DNA from: Cololabis saira
Taxonomy: Eukaryota > Chordata > Actinopteri > Beloniformes > Belonidae
Direction of reading: 5' to 3'
Assembly (NCBI RefSeq): GCF_033807715.1
Contig: NC_084592.1
Location: 21,080,501-21,144,500 of the forward strand
DNA: 64,000 nucleotides
Position 1 is the first letter of the stretch, and each line of letters starts with the position of its first letter. The position numbers were made by a program, and so were the translations under genes. Positions 46,540 through 59,139 of the stretch are shown piece by piece. The notes beneath the pieces were generated by a model. That model worked only from the letters and a program-made list of their open reading frames with translations. It ran no database searches and had not been told where the DNA came from.

Positions 46540-46860
46540 TCCAATTTAGGACCTGCAAACTGCCTTGTATAGATGACAGAACAAGCCGGCTATGAAAAGC
46601 ATGTCAAGACTTCTTCCTGGTTACTCTACAGAGCTACGCTCACCGCCTCCCGCTTACAGGGCTCCTGCACATGTGTGAGGGGCCTGCTCAAGCAGCTGTT
46701 GTGTGGATCAGTCAACAGAGTTAACGTGACACACACTGTAGAGAATTAAACCGCTGTCGCGGTGAGCTTTAGGCCTGTAAGGTCTTGCTAATAAACCTGG
46801 GCCGTGTAATGGCTGTCTGATCACTCAAACGTAGGAGCAGCAGCATGAGGAGGACAAAGA
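46540..46860. promoter_or_regulatory. Candidate conserved non-coding block
   Basis: GC-balanced, with AAGCAGCTGTTG (E-box), GAGTTAACGTGACAC and CTGATCACTC. No open frame of length. Inference from composition. Confidence 0.25.
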
Positions 46861-48069
46861 AATGTCACCCAACATGGATAGAAAATGTACTTCCACCTTT
46901 GTTTTAGGTTCATATGGGCCGAATTTGATTGGTTTCTGTGTTTGTGTCAGTGTTGGATGTTATATAGGAACCAAAACCACTTGGCCTGCTGGAGAAACTG
47001 ACTGCTCAGTATATACTGGGTTTACGAACGGAGTTATGGGGTACAACACGTCGAGGAGAAGCACTTAAAAGAACATGAGCAAAAAAATGGTGACCTGAGT
47101 TTGACACAAGTACTAGAAAAGACTCAAAGGTGAAAGACCGAGAGGAAATTAAAGCCAAAGCTGTTTTAATCCAAAATATAAAATGAAATCAAACAAATTT
47201 CAGTGTTATGGATCGACACTATACATCAATTGATCATTAACTTTCATTTCAGTTTAATAAGGCATATACAGTATGCTTTCTTTAGATTTTGTTATCCTCC
47301 TTAATGATTTATGGTATTTTTATTTATTTATTTGTCTCTGTAATCGCATGGAAAGCCGAACCATGTTGGTTGGGCTTTTAAATACTTTCTGAACCCTGAT
47401 TTCAACCGTTGTTAACGCTGTCGGTGACGTACAACTGCAACAACAGGAGCAGCACTGCTCGGTAGGATCAACGCTTTATTGGTTCTGATCTTACCATGAG
47501 ATCTGTTGACAAATCTGAAACAATGAATCTTTTTCAAATGCCTCACGGTTTAGTCTTCTTGTTCATCTTTTCAGAAATAACATGATGTGATTTGCAAAAA
47601 TGCATCACCCTAAGAAACAGTGTAGCAGCAACAGACCATTATCAGCACATTAAGTGCTATTTAATACACAAGCTGATTAATAACAGTTAAGCAGTGGTGT
47701 GTACAAATCGGTTTATGATACTGTCTTTTTATTTCTTTAAAAGTGTCTTGAGCCGGTTCAAAAAAGGATTTTGTCTTAGATGTAACTTTAAATGACATGT
47801 TGTCTCATTTTCCATGCCTGTTCCCACTGAAACAACTATTGAATTGTATAATACTATAAAACATATACTTACATAAAATGAATTACTCAAATAAAAGGCT
47901 TACCAACTTGAAACGACCCATTAATACAAAGGAAATTGACTTAATTCATCCTCAAACGCCAAACATTTCTAGATGCCCCAAAAGATAATTTACCAGCACA
48001 GATATACTTTTTTTTTTCAATTTTTTTAGGTCATGATAACCATTAACTCGTTAAGAGTAAATAAAATGT
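46861..48069. other. AT-rich non-coding DNA
   Basis: Nothing recognised. Confidence 0.5.
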
Positions 48070-48450
48070 TTAGTTGGGGAAAAAGACATTAATTATCACA
48101 TTCATCTGCTTGCTGCTCCAAACTGAGCCATAATGAAATGTGCAGTAATAGAGATTGCTCTTGGGGAGGCGAGCCGTTTATGATTCGCTAGAGGTGCAGC
48201 AGCTGCTTTCCCCCTTGAGAGATAGAAATTTATGCCGTATACCCTGCTGATTGTTGAGAAGGTAAAGAACCAATAGCAGCATGTTCAGAGGTTTAATTTA
48301 AAGTGTGTTTCTCACAAGGCTGCTCACAACACTTAATTAAACTCTGCTGTTTTGGCAATGACAAATGCTGCCGTGCAGGAGGAAGCTGGGCTGCTGTGAC
48401 TGAGAGGCTTTTGTAATTTCTTTCATGTGCAGCGATGGCCAGATCCAGGT
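48070..48450. promoter_or_regulatory. Candidate conserved enhancer-like block
   Basis: Palindromic homeodomain cores ATTAATTA (48089-48096) and TTAATTAA (48333-48340) bracket GCAGCAGCTGC (48196-48206, E-box). Further cores include GTTTAATTTAAAG, ATGATTCGC and CTGATTGTTG (SOX-like ATTGTT). The composition is balanced and no frames longer than chance run through it. It is one of the most convincing conserved-element candidates by eye. Confidence 0.38.
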
Positions 48451-49739
48451 CAGAAACTTTAGAATTAAAGAACTAAACAAGATTTAGACATGGGGAATGG
48501 GAGGGCAAAGGGGGTGGGTGGTTACAGTCTTTTGTTTCCACAGGAATACATCTATTTCTCTCTGTTTTCTTGAAGTCCTTTTTCTCATTTTTGGAAAGTC
48601 TTGTCATAGATTTATGGTGGCTGAGCTCCTGTTCCTGGTTTTCTGCCCTCATCGCCTTTCACACTGTCTTTTCTTAAGGCATTTGTCTGTTTGACGGAGA
48701 CTGAAGGATATATTGAATAAAATGAATGGTTGCTCCCTGTTCCTTTTATATTCATAATGGATTAATGCATTTTTTTTGTTGTTAGGTCTCTAACAGTTTT
48801 TCTAGATTTGCCAAACCATATTTTTACCTTTAAAAAACACTAACGTTAACCCTGAGCTTCAGCTTTAGAAGGCCAACACAAAAACGTCAAACTCAGACCA
48901 GTCAGCAAACTGACAAGGAGTGACTAATAGCTTTTTTTTCCCCTTCTTTCAACATATAAATCCAATTCATGCCAGACAAAAATCTTATTTAGTTTCTGTA
49001 ATGGTATGACTGTATTACTGTGCATTTTATGAGATTCGTTTAAAAAGGTGGAGCCAGTCTAGCACAGAGCCACTGGAAAGCCCTGCTTGCTGAGGTGTTA
49101 TGAAGTCGCACAACTCTGGATGCACTACCAAGAAAACAACCACAAAGATGCCTGCGGGGCAGAAACAGGAGCTGGAGCATTTCATTCAATAATGTAATCC
49201 ATACTTTTAGGTAAAAGACCACAATTCTTATGTGCTTTTTTTTTTTTTTATTACATGAGTGAATGATACCATACGTTTTTTTCTCCTTACACGCCAATCT
49301 TTTTGCACAAAGCTTTACCGTAACGCTGTACAGTAAATAAGTAATTATTTTTACTGGCTGTGCCGTCAAGAAAATACAAACTCGCTATTTTCTGCCTGAG
49401 AAGGAGATTGTTCAAAAATAAAATAAAATCAGGTGCAACCATATGAGGTCTCTTTGTTGGCATCTGCTATTTCTATCATGTCATTTAGTTACAATATTGA
49501 AAAATAAGAATATGTTCCTTCAATTTTTTTGATTGGTGCAATATATTAACAAAACACAATTGTCTGCAACATCATAAAAAAAAAGAAAAAAAAAAGATTC
49601 TGAACATTATTGTTAAAATTTTGCACCGGTTCCATCAACCGTGAATCATTTTTTGAATATCCCGACTAACAAATTATAAAATCAGAAGAATATGTACAAA
49701 AGGAAACAAAAAAACAAAACCAAAGAAAATCCTGGTATT
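48451..49739. other. AT-rich non-coding DNA
   Basis: Low-complexity A and T runs (49239-49250, 49577-49596). The 109-codon minus frame at 49040-49369 crosses a T run and is not supported. Confidence 0.5.
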
Positions 49740-50260
49740 TATATTGTTTCATATAGGGGATGCAAACAGCTCCGTATGTATTTTGGTGTTCTGTAAATGC
49801 CAGAGAGACACAGCATTATCCGTTGGAGTTAACGGTGCAGCACTTTTGTGTTCAGTAGCACAAATCATTAATCATGAGGCCGGCCATATTCTTGTAGTGC
49901 CTGTGCTTTCATTACTGGGCCTAATTAAACAGTTCTGTGAACTGGAATCTCAGATTCCTCTGTTACAGATTATCATTAATTATGGTGAAAGTGCTCAGAG
50001 ATGTTGGACTCAATTATATTCTGCTCAACCCTGGCAGCGGGGTGATTCATTGTTCTGAGCACTCCACAGCCATACTGTCTCTGCTTATCACCAACCTCCA
50101 CTTTTGTAAATTGGGCTCTGCCAGCCAACAAACTAAGAATTATGTGCTGCTTTTTTCATTACAAACATGTTGGAGGAGCACAGACCAATTAAGGGTGGGA
50201 TATTTTGTGTGGAGTGATGAAGCAGGCATTGGTGCAAGGAGATGGGGGGTTGGATGTGGG
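49740..50260. promoter_or_regulatory. Candidate conserved non-coding element, ~500 bp
   Basis: This is a continuous block of balanced composition with homeodomain cores AATCATTAATCATGAGG (49862-49878), CTAATTAAAC (49921-49930) and ATCATTAATTATGG (49972-49985), plus CCATATT, a CTTATC GATA core at about 50080 and ACCAATTAAGG near its end. Two overlapping plus-strand frames (49744-50058, 49937-50275) run through it in different registers with no domain, so coding is unlikely. It is the best candidate conserved element in the window by eye. Confidence 0.42.
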
Positions 50261-51989
50261 GTACTTTGGGAATGAGCACACAACCATGCTTAAGTTGTGG
50301 CTGTCTTTATTGTCGTGTGTGGTGCAGCCCTTTACCTACCGCCTGAGCATCTCAAACTCAATATCGTAAAGGTAAAATTAGAATTTGGCCTGGTATTATA
50401 TTGAAATTTCACTGCAAATAGTCTAAGTAAACACAGAATTTCGCCATTGTGATGGAAGCTGTCTAAAATGGCGCTTTCTATTATACAGACCGCTGACAGT
50501 GTATACATCTCAGAGGGAAGCGTTAACTTTTCATAATATTTGTGTATGACATGCAACTTTTAATGCAGCTGAACAATGTCAATATTACCTCTGCGGGCCT
50601 GTGTAAGCTACGATGAAAACAGTGTGCGAATAAGATTATTGGTCACCTCTTTTAGGGTCAGGAAATCGAGAGGAAAATCTGAATCTAAGAGAGGCAGACA
50701 TCTCAATCGTAAGCTTAGGCCTTAGCGGTTTGTACAATTTCATATGCCACAGACGGTCGTGGTTTTAATATATATGAAAATCAGGCAGAACTGTGTGCAT
50801 GAGTCCCTTATAATATCACCAGTGGGAGATTTTCACTCCTTTACAAAGCAGGACTGTTTTCTCCTCCTCCAACAGTGTTGTCTCTGCACACGGTGGGAAA
50901 AAAAAAGACAAAATTAAATTCCTTTTACTTCAAAAATTAACACCCTGTAGTAACAGTGATAGATGTGTGAAGAAAACAATGCACATTCTGAAATGTCAAA
51001 ATTTAATTTTACAATGTCTTTGTTCTTTCCCTGGTTCCTTAAACTGCCGTTGATCTAATCCCCTAATTCCCTTGGCAAAGAGAGGGCAAGAAATGGGATT
51101 CTTCTTTTTTTCTTCCTCCTGGTGGCACAGCACAAGCTCATTGAAAATGTAATGCACTACTTCCAAGTCACAGGTCAGCTAGCAATCTGAATTTTAAAAG
51201 GACTGTGAATAATATTCTGTTTTATTTTGAAAATGAACTTTGTGGCCTCCATCATGAATCCAATATATGTCTTAATCTTCTGGGCTCTTGAAGCCCACAT
51301 CTCTGGAAGAAGGCCTTTGACTCCTGAACCTAATAAGGAAATCACTTGTTTTCACACCCGTCTTCCTAGTTTTATATGGGGCTGACACAAAACAATCCTT
51401 TATTCTAAAAGTATTTGATGAACCATGAAATTTGCGTTATATAATGCCGCAGCTCTCGTAACCCTCTTCTTCGTTTGGTAAATGATTACTTGAGACATGT
51501 AATAGAGAAAAAAATATTCACTGTAAATAATAACATTTTGATTAAATGTATGTATTTCTAATTCATGGATACAGGATACTTTGAGCAATTTATCCTAAAG
51601 ATGAGAAGATTAACATCTTTTATTATTCTGAAGTTAGCATGGCTGACAGTGGCAGTGAATCTGAGCGTTAATTACGCACTAACCTTTTCAAAATGTATAT
51701 TTAGACATGCTGTGTCCTGCGACTCTGAATGTTTCGGAAATGAAAACATCCAACGACCAATCAGTATCTACTCACATTAGCATAGTTTTTTTTAAAGCCC
51801 AGTGCCCTAAAACATGCCACGGAAATCCTCTCCTATTTATCTTAAAATAGCCACTTAACTTTGACTGACACTAATTCTTACTACATGAAACTGTAGAAAC
51901 CCCTTAATTTCCCCCTTCTGTCTCTGTCAGAAAATTACAAAAGACAGAGTTTGGGATGTCCCCAGTGTGCAAATCCTTTTTATTCTGTC
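50261..51989. other. Non-coding DNA, no gene recognised
   Basis: AT-rich. Nothing supported beyond scattered short balanced patches. Confidence 0.45.
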
Positions 51990-52420
51990 AGATTACAACA
52001 TTTGATATGACGTAGCGCGGCATTCTGGCCTCACATGCCTGCCAGAAAGAAGGGACCTGTCAGCAGTGGAGGGGAGCAGTGCAGATCATCACTCTGACTG
52101 ATCCACAGGCCCAGAGACTGTCATCTCCTCCGACTGTACAAGTCAACACAAATAAAAGTGAGGAAGCAAAAGCCATAATGACTGGGAGAGATCCGGGGCT
52201 CATTGTGGCCATTACTTTTATTCAAACCTTACAGATGACATGATGTGAAAAATGAGCCTGTGTCTAGTCGGGTGCCCATTAGTGAGTGAGCACATTATCT
52301 CCCCTTTTTCACATTGAATCTTCCCCATGCATGCAGTGGCAGATGCTCCCGAGGAGTCACTCACTTTTATGGGCTTTTGACTGCAGTACTCTTTTAAATA
52401 CAGGGGCCTACACCAGGCAG
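51990..52420. promoter_or_regulatory. Candidate conserved non-coding block
   Basis: Balanced sequence contains GATATGACGTAGCGCGGC (CRE-like TGACGTA), a CTGATCC stretch, AAAGCCATAATGACTG and CACATTATCTCCCC. No repeat ends or plausible exon. Inference from composition. Confidence 0.3.
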
Positions 52421-53220
52421 AGATGATATATGGCTGTCAGTGCTCTTTACCTCACTGACAGATGCCTTCAGTGGATCCCCCTTTAAACCTTCTGTCTAAA
52501 ACTAACGGGGACAGCTAACCTCTTCCCTCACGGAGCAGACAAGCGCACATCAAACTGATTATTACACCAAAAAGGTGGATTTTCTAAATTTCTCTACTGC
52601 AAGACAATTACAATGTAATTACAGTGTCATAGATTTAGGACAGTCAGGACTTAAACTTTCTGAAATCTCACACAAGAACTGCTTGGGGACTCTAAAAATC
52701 CGACCTATTTAATCTATTAATCTGTCATGGGCAGGGGTACTGTACTTTTTTTTCTTTCCAGTGGTGGTTGTATGGGTATATAGATAGATAAATAGATCTA
52801 TATCTTAATTTCCTGTGGAGAGCAATGCACCATTGAGCAGTGAAAACATTTCGAAGCAGCATGGAAAACCCTGAAAGACGTCAAGCACTTTTGAAAATAA
52901 CATAAACTTTATTCTAGGCTAAAGAAGAAGTGTGAGTGCGATGCTCTGGAGCAAAACTCAGAGTTTGCGTTCAGTACGGGGGGGGAGGCCCGGCTCTCTC
53001 AGGCATAAGTGTGAACCAGAACCACTTGGTTCAATCTAATCTCTGACAAGAAACATCCAGCCTTTGGGACACCCCTGTGGTCCATTACTGCACCACACAG
53101 CATCATAAGCAGCTCCACTCAGAGCGTTAGATCTGCTGTAGCTGTCAGGGGGAGAAATATGTTTCTGTTTTACAGCTTCTGTGGTTGAGAAGACCACACA
53201 AACGCTCCTCTAGTTCTCTC
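52421..53220. other. Non-coding DNA
   Basis: Contains a short ATAGATAGATAAATAGATC tract (about 52780), a low-complexity GATA-type repeat. No gene was recognised. Confidence 0.45.
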
Positions 53221-53261
53221 ACTGTTGCTCCCTCATTTGAATATCTCTGTGTCTCTTTCAG

Positions 53262-53395
53262 GTGTCGGTTTTCCCTCAGCGCATGTTCTCAAAGGCTCCC
53301 TCGGTGACTGCGTCCCATAACCGGCACAAGACATCTGCACGACAGAACTGGGCGTACCTGGTGATGTTCTGTTCCCTTTGTTCCCGAGTCCAGAG
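53262..53395 (+). other. Possible internal exon, unverified
   Basis: A pyrimidine-rich tract ending GTGTCTCTTTCAG (to 53261) is a good-looking splice acceptor. The next 134 bases stay open in one frame (MFSKAPSVTASHNRHKTSAR and onward), and AGAGTAAAC offers a weak donor after 53395. The frame runs on to a stop at about 53420. No family was recognised, and isolated acceptor-like strings occur often by chance. It could equally be a lncRNA exon or nothing. Confidence 0.15.
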
Positions 53396-53420
53396 AGTAA
53401 ACACTACTTCGAAGATTTAA

Positions 53421-53884
53421 TTCAGCATCCCCATCGTTGCCTTTTAAAAATGCTAATCAAACCTGTACAAGGAGACTCGCAGACCATCTGACTTTTTATC
53501 AGAAGTTTTGCATCGCTTGTAGCGACAAAGTGACAGATCAATCGGCTGATCGATCTGTTAATATTTCACACGATATGTTTGCGGCTCAAGCAGTTTCAGC
53601 GGTGGGTTCGTGTCTGATCCCCCTTGGACATTTGACTGATACGCTTTTATTCACATGTGCACTGCAGACAGTGTAACATAGATCTTCATATGCAAAAAAA
53701 GGCAAAGCAGCAGAAAAGTAGGCTATATTCATTTAAATTCAACAAATAATAGTCTCATGTGTTTGCTTAAATTTTTGGGTCTTATCAGAAAAAGGAAAAA
53801 ATAACAAAACAGCAGTAACGCATGATAACAACATTGTCCTGGCAGAAATAGTCATGAATTTTAACCTACTAATTACACTGCAAA
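53421..53884. other. Non-coding DNA
   Basis: Nothing recognised. A 79-codon frame (53437-53676) has no domain. Confidence 0.4.
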
Positions 53885-54075
53885 AAAGCCCCTCTAGAAA
53901 TAAGAGAAATATTCCTAAATACTAGTCAAATTGTCTTTTATTAAGCAAAAATTGGTGTAAAAAAAACTTCTTGACAAGAATTCTTAAAACCAGCAAAACA
54001 GTCTAGCCACTAGACAAAAAGTAAGACAAATCTTCTGGAAACAAGGCTTTTTTTACTTTCTTAGAACGTTTCTAT
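53885..54075. repeat. Degenerate fish MITE-like repeat
   Basis: TAGTCAAATTGTCTTTTATT, CTTGACAAGAATTCTTAAAAC, CCACTAGACAAAAAGTAAGAC and GGAAACAAGGCTTTTTTTAC follow the phrase order of a common fish repeat. A poorer copy is at 35020-35130. Confidence 0.5.
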
Positions 54076-54129
54076 TTTTTACACTGTATTGGGTTTTTTT
54101 TTTTTTGCTAATGATAAGATTTGGTCATT

Positions 54130-54445
54130 TATTTAAATCATCAATCATTTCAGCTCGATCTCTCAAAGGGGTCGCCACAGCAGATCCTAGTCCGCGCAAT
54201 GATTGGCACGATTTTACGCCGGACGGCCTTCCTGACACAACCCTGCTAACACGCGGGAAGAGAAACAACCATTAACGCTTACGCATGAGCTTTTGGACTG
54301 TGAGAGGACGCCGTAGTACCCGGAGAAAAGCCACGCAAACACGGGGAGAACGCCGCACAGAAAGACTTCTGGTAGGGAGTTGAACCTGGAACCATCCTGC
54401 TGTGAGGCAACAGTGCTAACCGCTAAGCTACCGTGCTGCCCACCA
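54130..54445. repeat. Widespread fish interspersed repeat, chimeric copy
   Basis: The right half (TTTTGGACTGTGAGAGGACG, GTACCCGGAGAAAAGCC, CGTGCTGCCC) matches the family at 36656-37012. The left half (GGGGTCGCCACAGCAGATCC, GACGGCCTTCCTGACACAAC) belongs to a related phrase. The minus frame at 54214-54489 is a translation of it. Confidence 0.75.
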
Positions 54446-55049
54446 ATGCATGCCTTTATATAGTCAAAGAGAAAAAAATACAATTGCATCTAATTTAACA
54501 GGTGGCAGAGGTTGTCGGTATTGGATGGTCACATTATAAAAAGTGAGTTTGTGCATTTTCATAGTTTCATGCCTTTCACTAAAACATATGCTATTATTAG
54601 GAATCATCAACATATTTTCTGAACATGCAACAGGCCCTGCACCCATAAACCACAATGTACCACAAAATTATTAACTTCACCATACTGTACACAAAAAGTA
54701 CACTAGAGCTTAATTTAGGAGTAAAAGAGTTTCTTCTTGCAAAGTTTGTCCAGCAGAGAGCACATATTTCATTTTCAGTTGTAAAAGGTCACAATCAGCA
54801 TTATCAAGATTCTTATGTTTGTAAAGTCTACAAACATATATAGTAAATTGACTAAAAAACTGAATAAAACAGAGGTGAGGGCATCGGTTTGTTTGTAAAT
54901 GTTCACTCAGAAAACTTAACATTCACAAGAGAAAACCTTTATGACTCAATAAACGGGAGATTGACGGCAGGCTTTTTATGGCGGGGGAAAATTTTATTTA
55001 CAGTTGGCCGTATGTTTAATACCACTGTGTAACGTTAATGGCAACAGAG
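54446..55049. other. AT-rich non-coding DNA
   Basis: Nothing recognised. Confidence 0.45.
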
Positions 55050-55330
55050 CAATGCTTGGTTGTGCACGGGACACCGCACATTAACCACCAGAGTTGTTAG
55101 ATGAAACACTCCCGATCGTTCCCACAGCTTTAGCGATTACGGCAGCCTGTTTCACTGCCGCCGTTTATCCAAACATGCTAAGTTCCGATGATTCCACGAG
55201 GATCTCAGGCGTGATTGTGTTAATCACCTGACACACCTGATTTCCCGATTCATTTTCTCCATTCATCTTCAGCAAATGTGGCGACAGCTTGCAATCTGTT
55301 TGTTTTGAGTTGTCAAAAAGGAACCAAAGG
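55050..55330. promoter_or_regulatory. Candidate conserved block with palindromic core
   Basis: GTGATTGTGTTAATCAC (about 55211) is an inverted pair of GTGATT cores. ACCTGACACACCTGATTT next to it carries a T-box-like ACACCT. CpG is retained around GCCGCCGTTTATCC. No gene or transposon explains it. Inference. Confidence 0.28.
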
Positions 55331-55791
55331 CATGTATCAACATGGAATAAATGCTACAGCGAGATGACACCAGCTGCACATGATATGATGAATTACAATC
55401 ATATGTTAATCAGTTGAAGTTGCAGTAATGGGCTGTTTACACTGCGTTCCATCGCAAACCCTCTTGGACCGTTGCATACTGTAGATATGGATTGGTGAAC
55501 AGAAAGAAGAACGTCGGTGCCTGGAATACTAATGAGCAGGCTTAACTTTGGTGTTCTGCTCTTCCAATTGGCTTTGTTTTTCAGCATCACAGGGACAACT
55601 AAAAATGCATTTGTGCAACAAAATGTGCCTTCAGTGAAAAATTGTTCAGGCAGTTATAATTGCTTTGTTCAAATCATGATGTTTCCTTGCTCAGTCTAAT
55701 GTAAACCAACACTTCGGCATAATCCTGCAGAACCTGTAGAGTTTTCATCCCTCTGCACTATTTGTCTCCAACATGCATACAAAATCATGCG

Positions 55792-55824
<33 letters not shown>

Positions 55825-57249
55825 GTAGAAAGATGGCCACAGAGCAAACAGCAGTTGGTCCAGCAACAAGGTCAATAATAGCGTAAGAACCTTTTTATTT
55901 CCCCAGCCACCCGCAGTGTTAGATCCCGCAGTTTGTCCAGCAAACTTACTAATGACTGGAATGGCTTCTCCGCTTCACTATCGTTTTCCTTATCCATGGG
56001 TGGGAGGATATGAGGAATGTGGCAGGTGCTTCAGTTATTAATGGACACTGATATGAAAATAAATACATTAAAAATGTGTGAAAAAATTTGGAGATATAAA
56101 TAGATTCTGAGAAGAAAACCCTATTCTCGAGGTCACAATTCTTCATGTCCCCTATTTGTTACTGCAACACTAATATTAGACAATAGTGCCATTTAATTCA
56201 CATTTGATGATAAAATCTGTCAAATTTATTCACTGTAAACCTGAAATTCTTGATTTCATCATTACGCATGTTTTTTGGGGATATTAACATATGCTAGCTA
56301 TTGTGGTCTGAAAAAAACACTTGCTGTCTTTGGTGGTCTTGTGTCCCTCAGTCACATCAAATTGTGTATTAAACATGAAGTAAAGGCACATTAAGTCCAT
56401 ACAACCAACCAGCCTTACTTTCAAAAGACATATATAAAATAAGAAACAATATTCTTTTTTTTGAAAACTCTGAAATAGCAATATAACTAAAGTAATTATT
56501 ATAATATATGAAATATGTTGCGGGATGGTGCCGTGTGTAAATAAATGAGAATCAGGAGTAAATAAAAACATCAGAGGCACAGACATACTTATACACTATG
56601 CAACGACAAAATTGCTTTCACACTCCATGGGCTCAATATGCGTTTTAAAAGAACCCAGCAGTGGCAATATTCCTCTGGTATGGTGTTTAGTTTTAATAGG
56701 AACCCTCAGCTCAAATACGAGCTGACAAACACAGAAAGACAAACACAGTCTCTCTCCGGCAATGAAATATACACTATCAAATAGACTTGTACCTTTTTGA
56801 ATCCGCTGTGTGGGTGAAACTAAAGCGCAGAACAAACAGCATTCTGATATGGCTTTGAGGGTGATAACGGCGTCTGACAGGGTGGAGAGAGCAGGCTTTG
56901 GGCTCGGTGCGAAAACACAACCTGTGATTGACACGATTCCCTGGCCTTAGAGAAGTTTACCTTTTAATGAGAGCTCAGAGAGGCCCACTCAACAACCCCG
57001 TGTAGGCGCTCGCGGACAGCAGGCGACCGTTGGGGGGGTGTGCATGTTTGCATGTGTGGCAGACTTATTTGTGTCGGTGCGTGCATGTGTATCGACGCAC
57101 ATGTGCAGATGAGCGAGCCGCGTCTTTGACCGCTTGTAACAGATTTCAATCATGGATTTCAGCCGTGCTCAAATATCGCTTCTCTTTTGGGCCGAGTTGT
57201 TTGAAGAAAATGAGTGGATTCAGGATCAAGAGCCTTTCTGGAGGAATTT
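55331..57249. other. Non-coding DNA with a (GT)n microsatellite
   Basis: About 14 GT units lie at 55794-55822. Minus-strand frames at 56284-56586 and 56596-56934 show no domain. No other element was recognised. Confidence 0.45.
55794..55822. repeat. (GT)n microsatellite
   Basis: About 14 uninterrupted GT units. Confidence 0.97.
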
Positions 57250-57639
57250 AAGTCTGTTTGAGGATTATGACTTCTTCATCCTGTGAAAAGCCTGCAGAGA
57301 GAGCTACATGCTAGCCCTTGGAGGCCAGGCTTAGCAATGCAGCCCAGCCTGCGATGTAGAGGTGATAAATCCCAGGAACGACATCACACTTTTAGGCATA
57401 AATCTTCAAAATGAGAAACCTTTCCAATTTTGCTGTTGAATAACAATTCTTTAAAGGTTTTAAAATCAGAACGCAGACGGCAAGTTGAGGGAGGGAAGCT
57501 TTCCAACACTGCTAATGAAAATGTACCTCTTCGATAATCATTATTGAAAGCTTCCTTGTTTTTTAGTAAAATTATGAAAACACTATTTTTTTTGTTCATG
57601 TCAGAGTTTGTTTCCCCTCATGTCCACAAACCGCCGCAG
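57250..57639. other. Unique-looking DNA
   Basis: A balanced patch at 57290-57380 may belong to the conserved block that follows. No gene was recognised. Confidence 0.35.
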
Positions 57640-58140
57640 AAGCCACACCTCTTTTCAATCTGACTTATGAATTACAATTAGCACGCCAACACTTCCCCTG
57701 CCAGCTCCGATCAGCATCCTCAGGTTTCAGCCAGACGTCCTGCAGCATCGACAGCATGGCCGATCTGTTGCTGGGAGACGCCGCCGCTGACCCGGCCCTC
57801 ACTAGGAAGCCAACGTGACCGCGATAGCCACTCTCCGCAAAGTTCAGCTGATGAGTGGACCATGTCAGCCGCACGGCCACCTGGACGTGGATCATCTCTG
57901 CAGCAGGCGCGGCTCAAATCTGTCATTATTTACCCTGTTCACAGCGTAAGCTGAGAGCAAAACAAGAAATCAATAGAAATGGGGACAAATTACTGTAAGC
58001 GTCAATATTTAAGACAGCTGAGATAAAGGGCTCTCAGCTCGTAATAGATTCTTTTCATTTACCTTAAGCTTATCGAGCAGAGGGTTTGGCAGTTGCTGAT
58101 AAGCCCATTAGTTAGTTGTTGATAAAACAATTTAGTGTCA
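57640..58140. promoter_or_regulatory. Candidate enhancer, GC-rich core with GATA/E-box edge
   Basis: ATGAATTACAATTAGC opens a GC-rich, CpG-retaining core (57690-57920). The right side has CAGCTGAGATAAAG (E-box 58015-58020 directly joined to AGATAA), GTTGCTGATAAGCCC and GTTGTTGATAAAAC. Overlapping minus-strand frames (57665-57926) have no domain. Regulatory reading is inference. Confidence 0.33.
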
Positions 58141-59139
58141 TTATTTTTCTAAACATGACAGATGAACGTTGTTAACAGATGAGATGAGCATGCAACAATA
58201 GTAATACCTTCTGTTACAGAATGCATCCTCTGTTTGATGTAAACTTTAGTATAATTCATGCTGCCTGTCATCGGGTAGATTTAAAGTGCACAGAAATCTT
58301 TTTGAAGAAATTGTTATTCAAGACATAATCAGACAGTCGACAGAGAATATTTTTCTAAAATCTACTTTTAAGGACAGCAAATATCATAAATAACTTGTTT
58401 TTTTTATTGTTAACCCTAGTATAGGATTATGAGAATGATGATTTTTTTTTAAATAGCAGAAATGATTCAGGACCAAAGAGTTATAAAGAAGAGTCCACAC
58501 TATATGAAATGAAAAAGTGAAACTTTAAATAAAAGATTGAGGTGAAAAGATGGCAACATCTTCCCAAACAGCATAGAGTATGCTGCATAGATGAATAGAT
58601 GATTTGGCCAAAAGTGCAAAGTGCTTTACTTCCCACTTGAATCTTTTTTTCTTGACGTGGTGAACCCGACCCCAACGCGAGACGCAGCCACACAGACCCA
58701 GAGAGGTGATCATCCTGGGCAAAGGAAGCCGGCGATGAGCAGGAAAGAGGAAGTAGCATCTCCAACAGACAGACGCAGCAGGGGGCGGACTAACTATAGC
58801 CACATCAATGACTAACTCTCACAGCAAGGACACCGCCCTTCACTTTGAAAAGAAAATAAATTAAACAACAAAGGGGGATACACTGACATTCACTGCCTTT
58901 CAGTGTGTTGCACCAAATAGCTGCATGTCACACGTCCAGCACAGGATCATTGTTGAGTCCAGGAGCCAGTGTGCTAACTGTGAAATAAAGACACCTTCTG
59001 GGAGGAAAGTTTCCCTCCCTGTGGGAATGATGAGTGCCCAATGAATTCCAAGTTGAAGCTGAAAAAGTTCCCTCATCCCCTGGCCTAATATGGTCATTCC
59101 AACACAGGAGGACACCTATCTTTGTACTTCTTCATGCAT
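58141..59139. other. Non-coding DNA with a GC-richer patch
   Basis: A GC-richer patch at 58650-58830 has frames on both strands (58481-58803 minus, 58621-58815 plus) without recognised domains. No repeat ends were seen. Confidence 0.4.

Noticed and set aside
52770..52800. Run of GATA-like sites
   Set aside because: It is a short ATAGATAGATAAATAGAT low-complexity tract rather than an arranged cluster.
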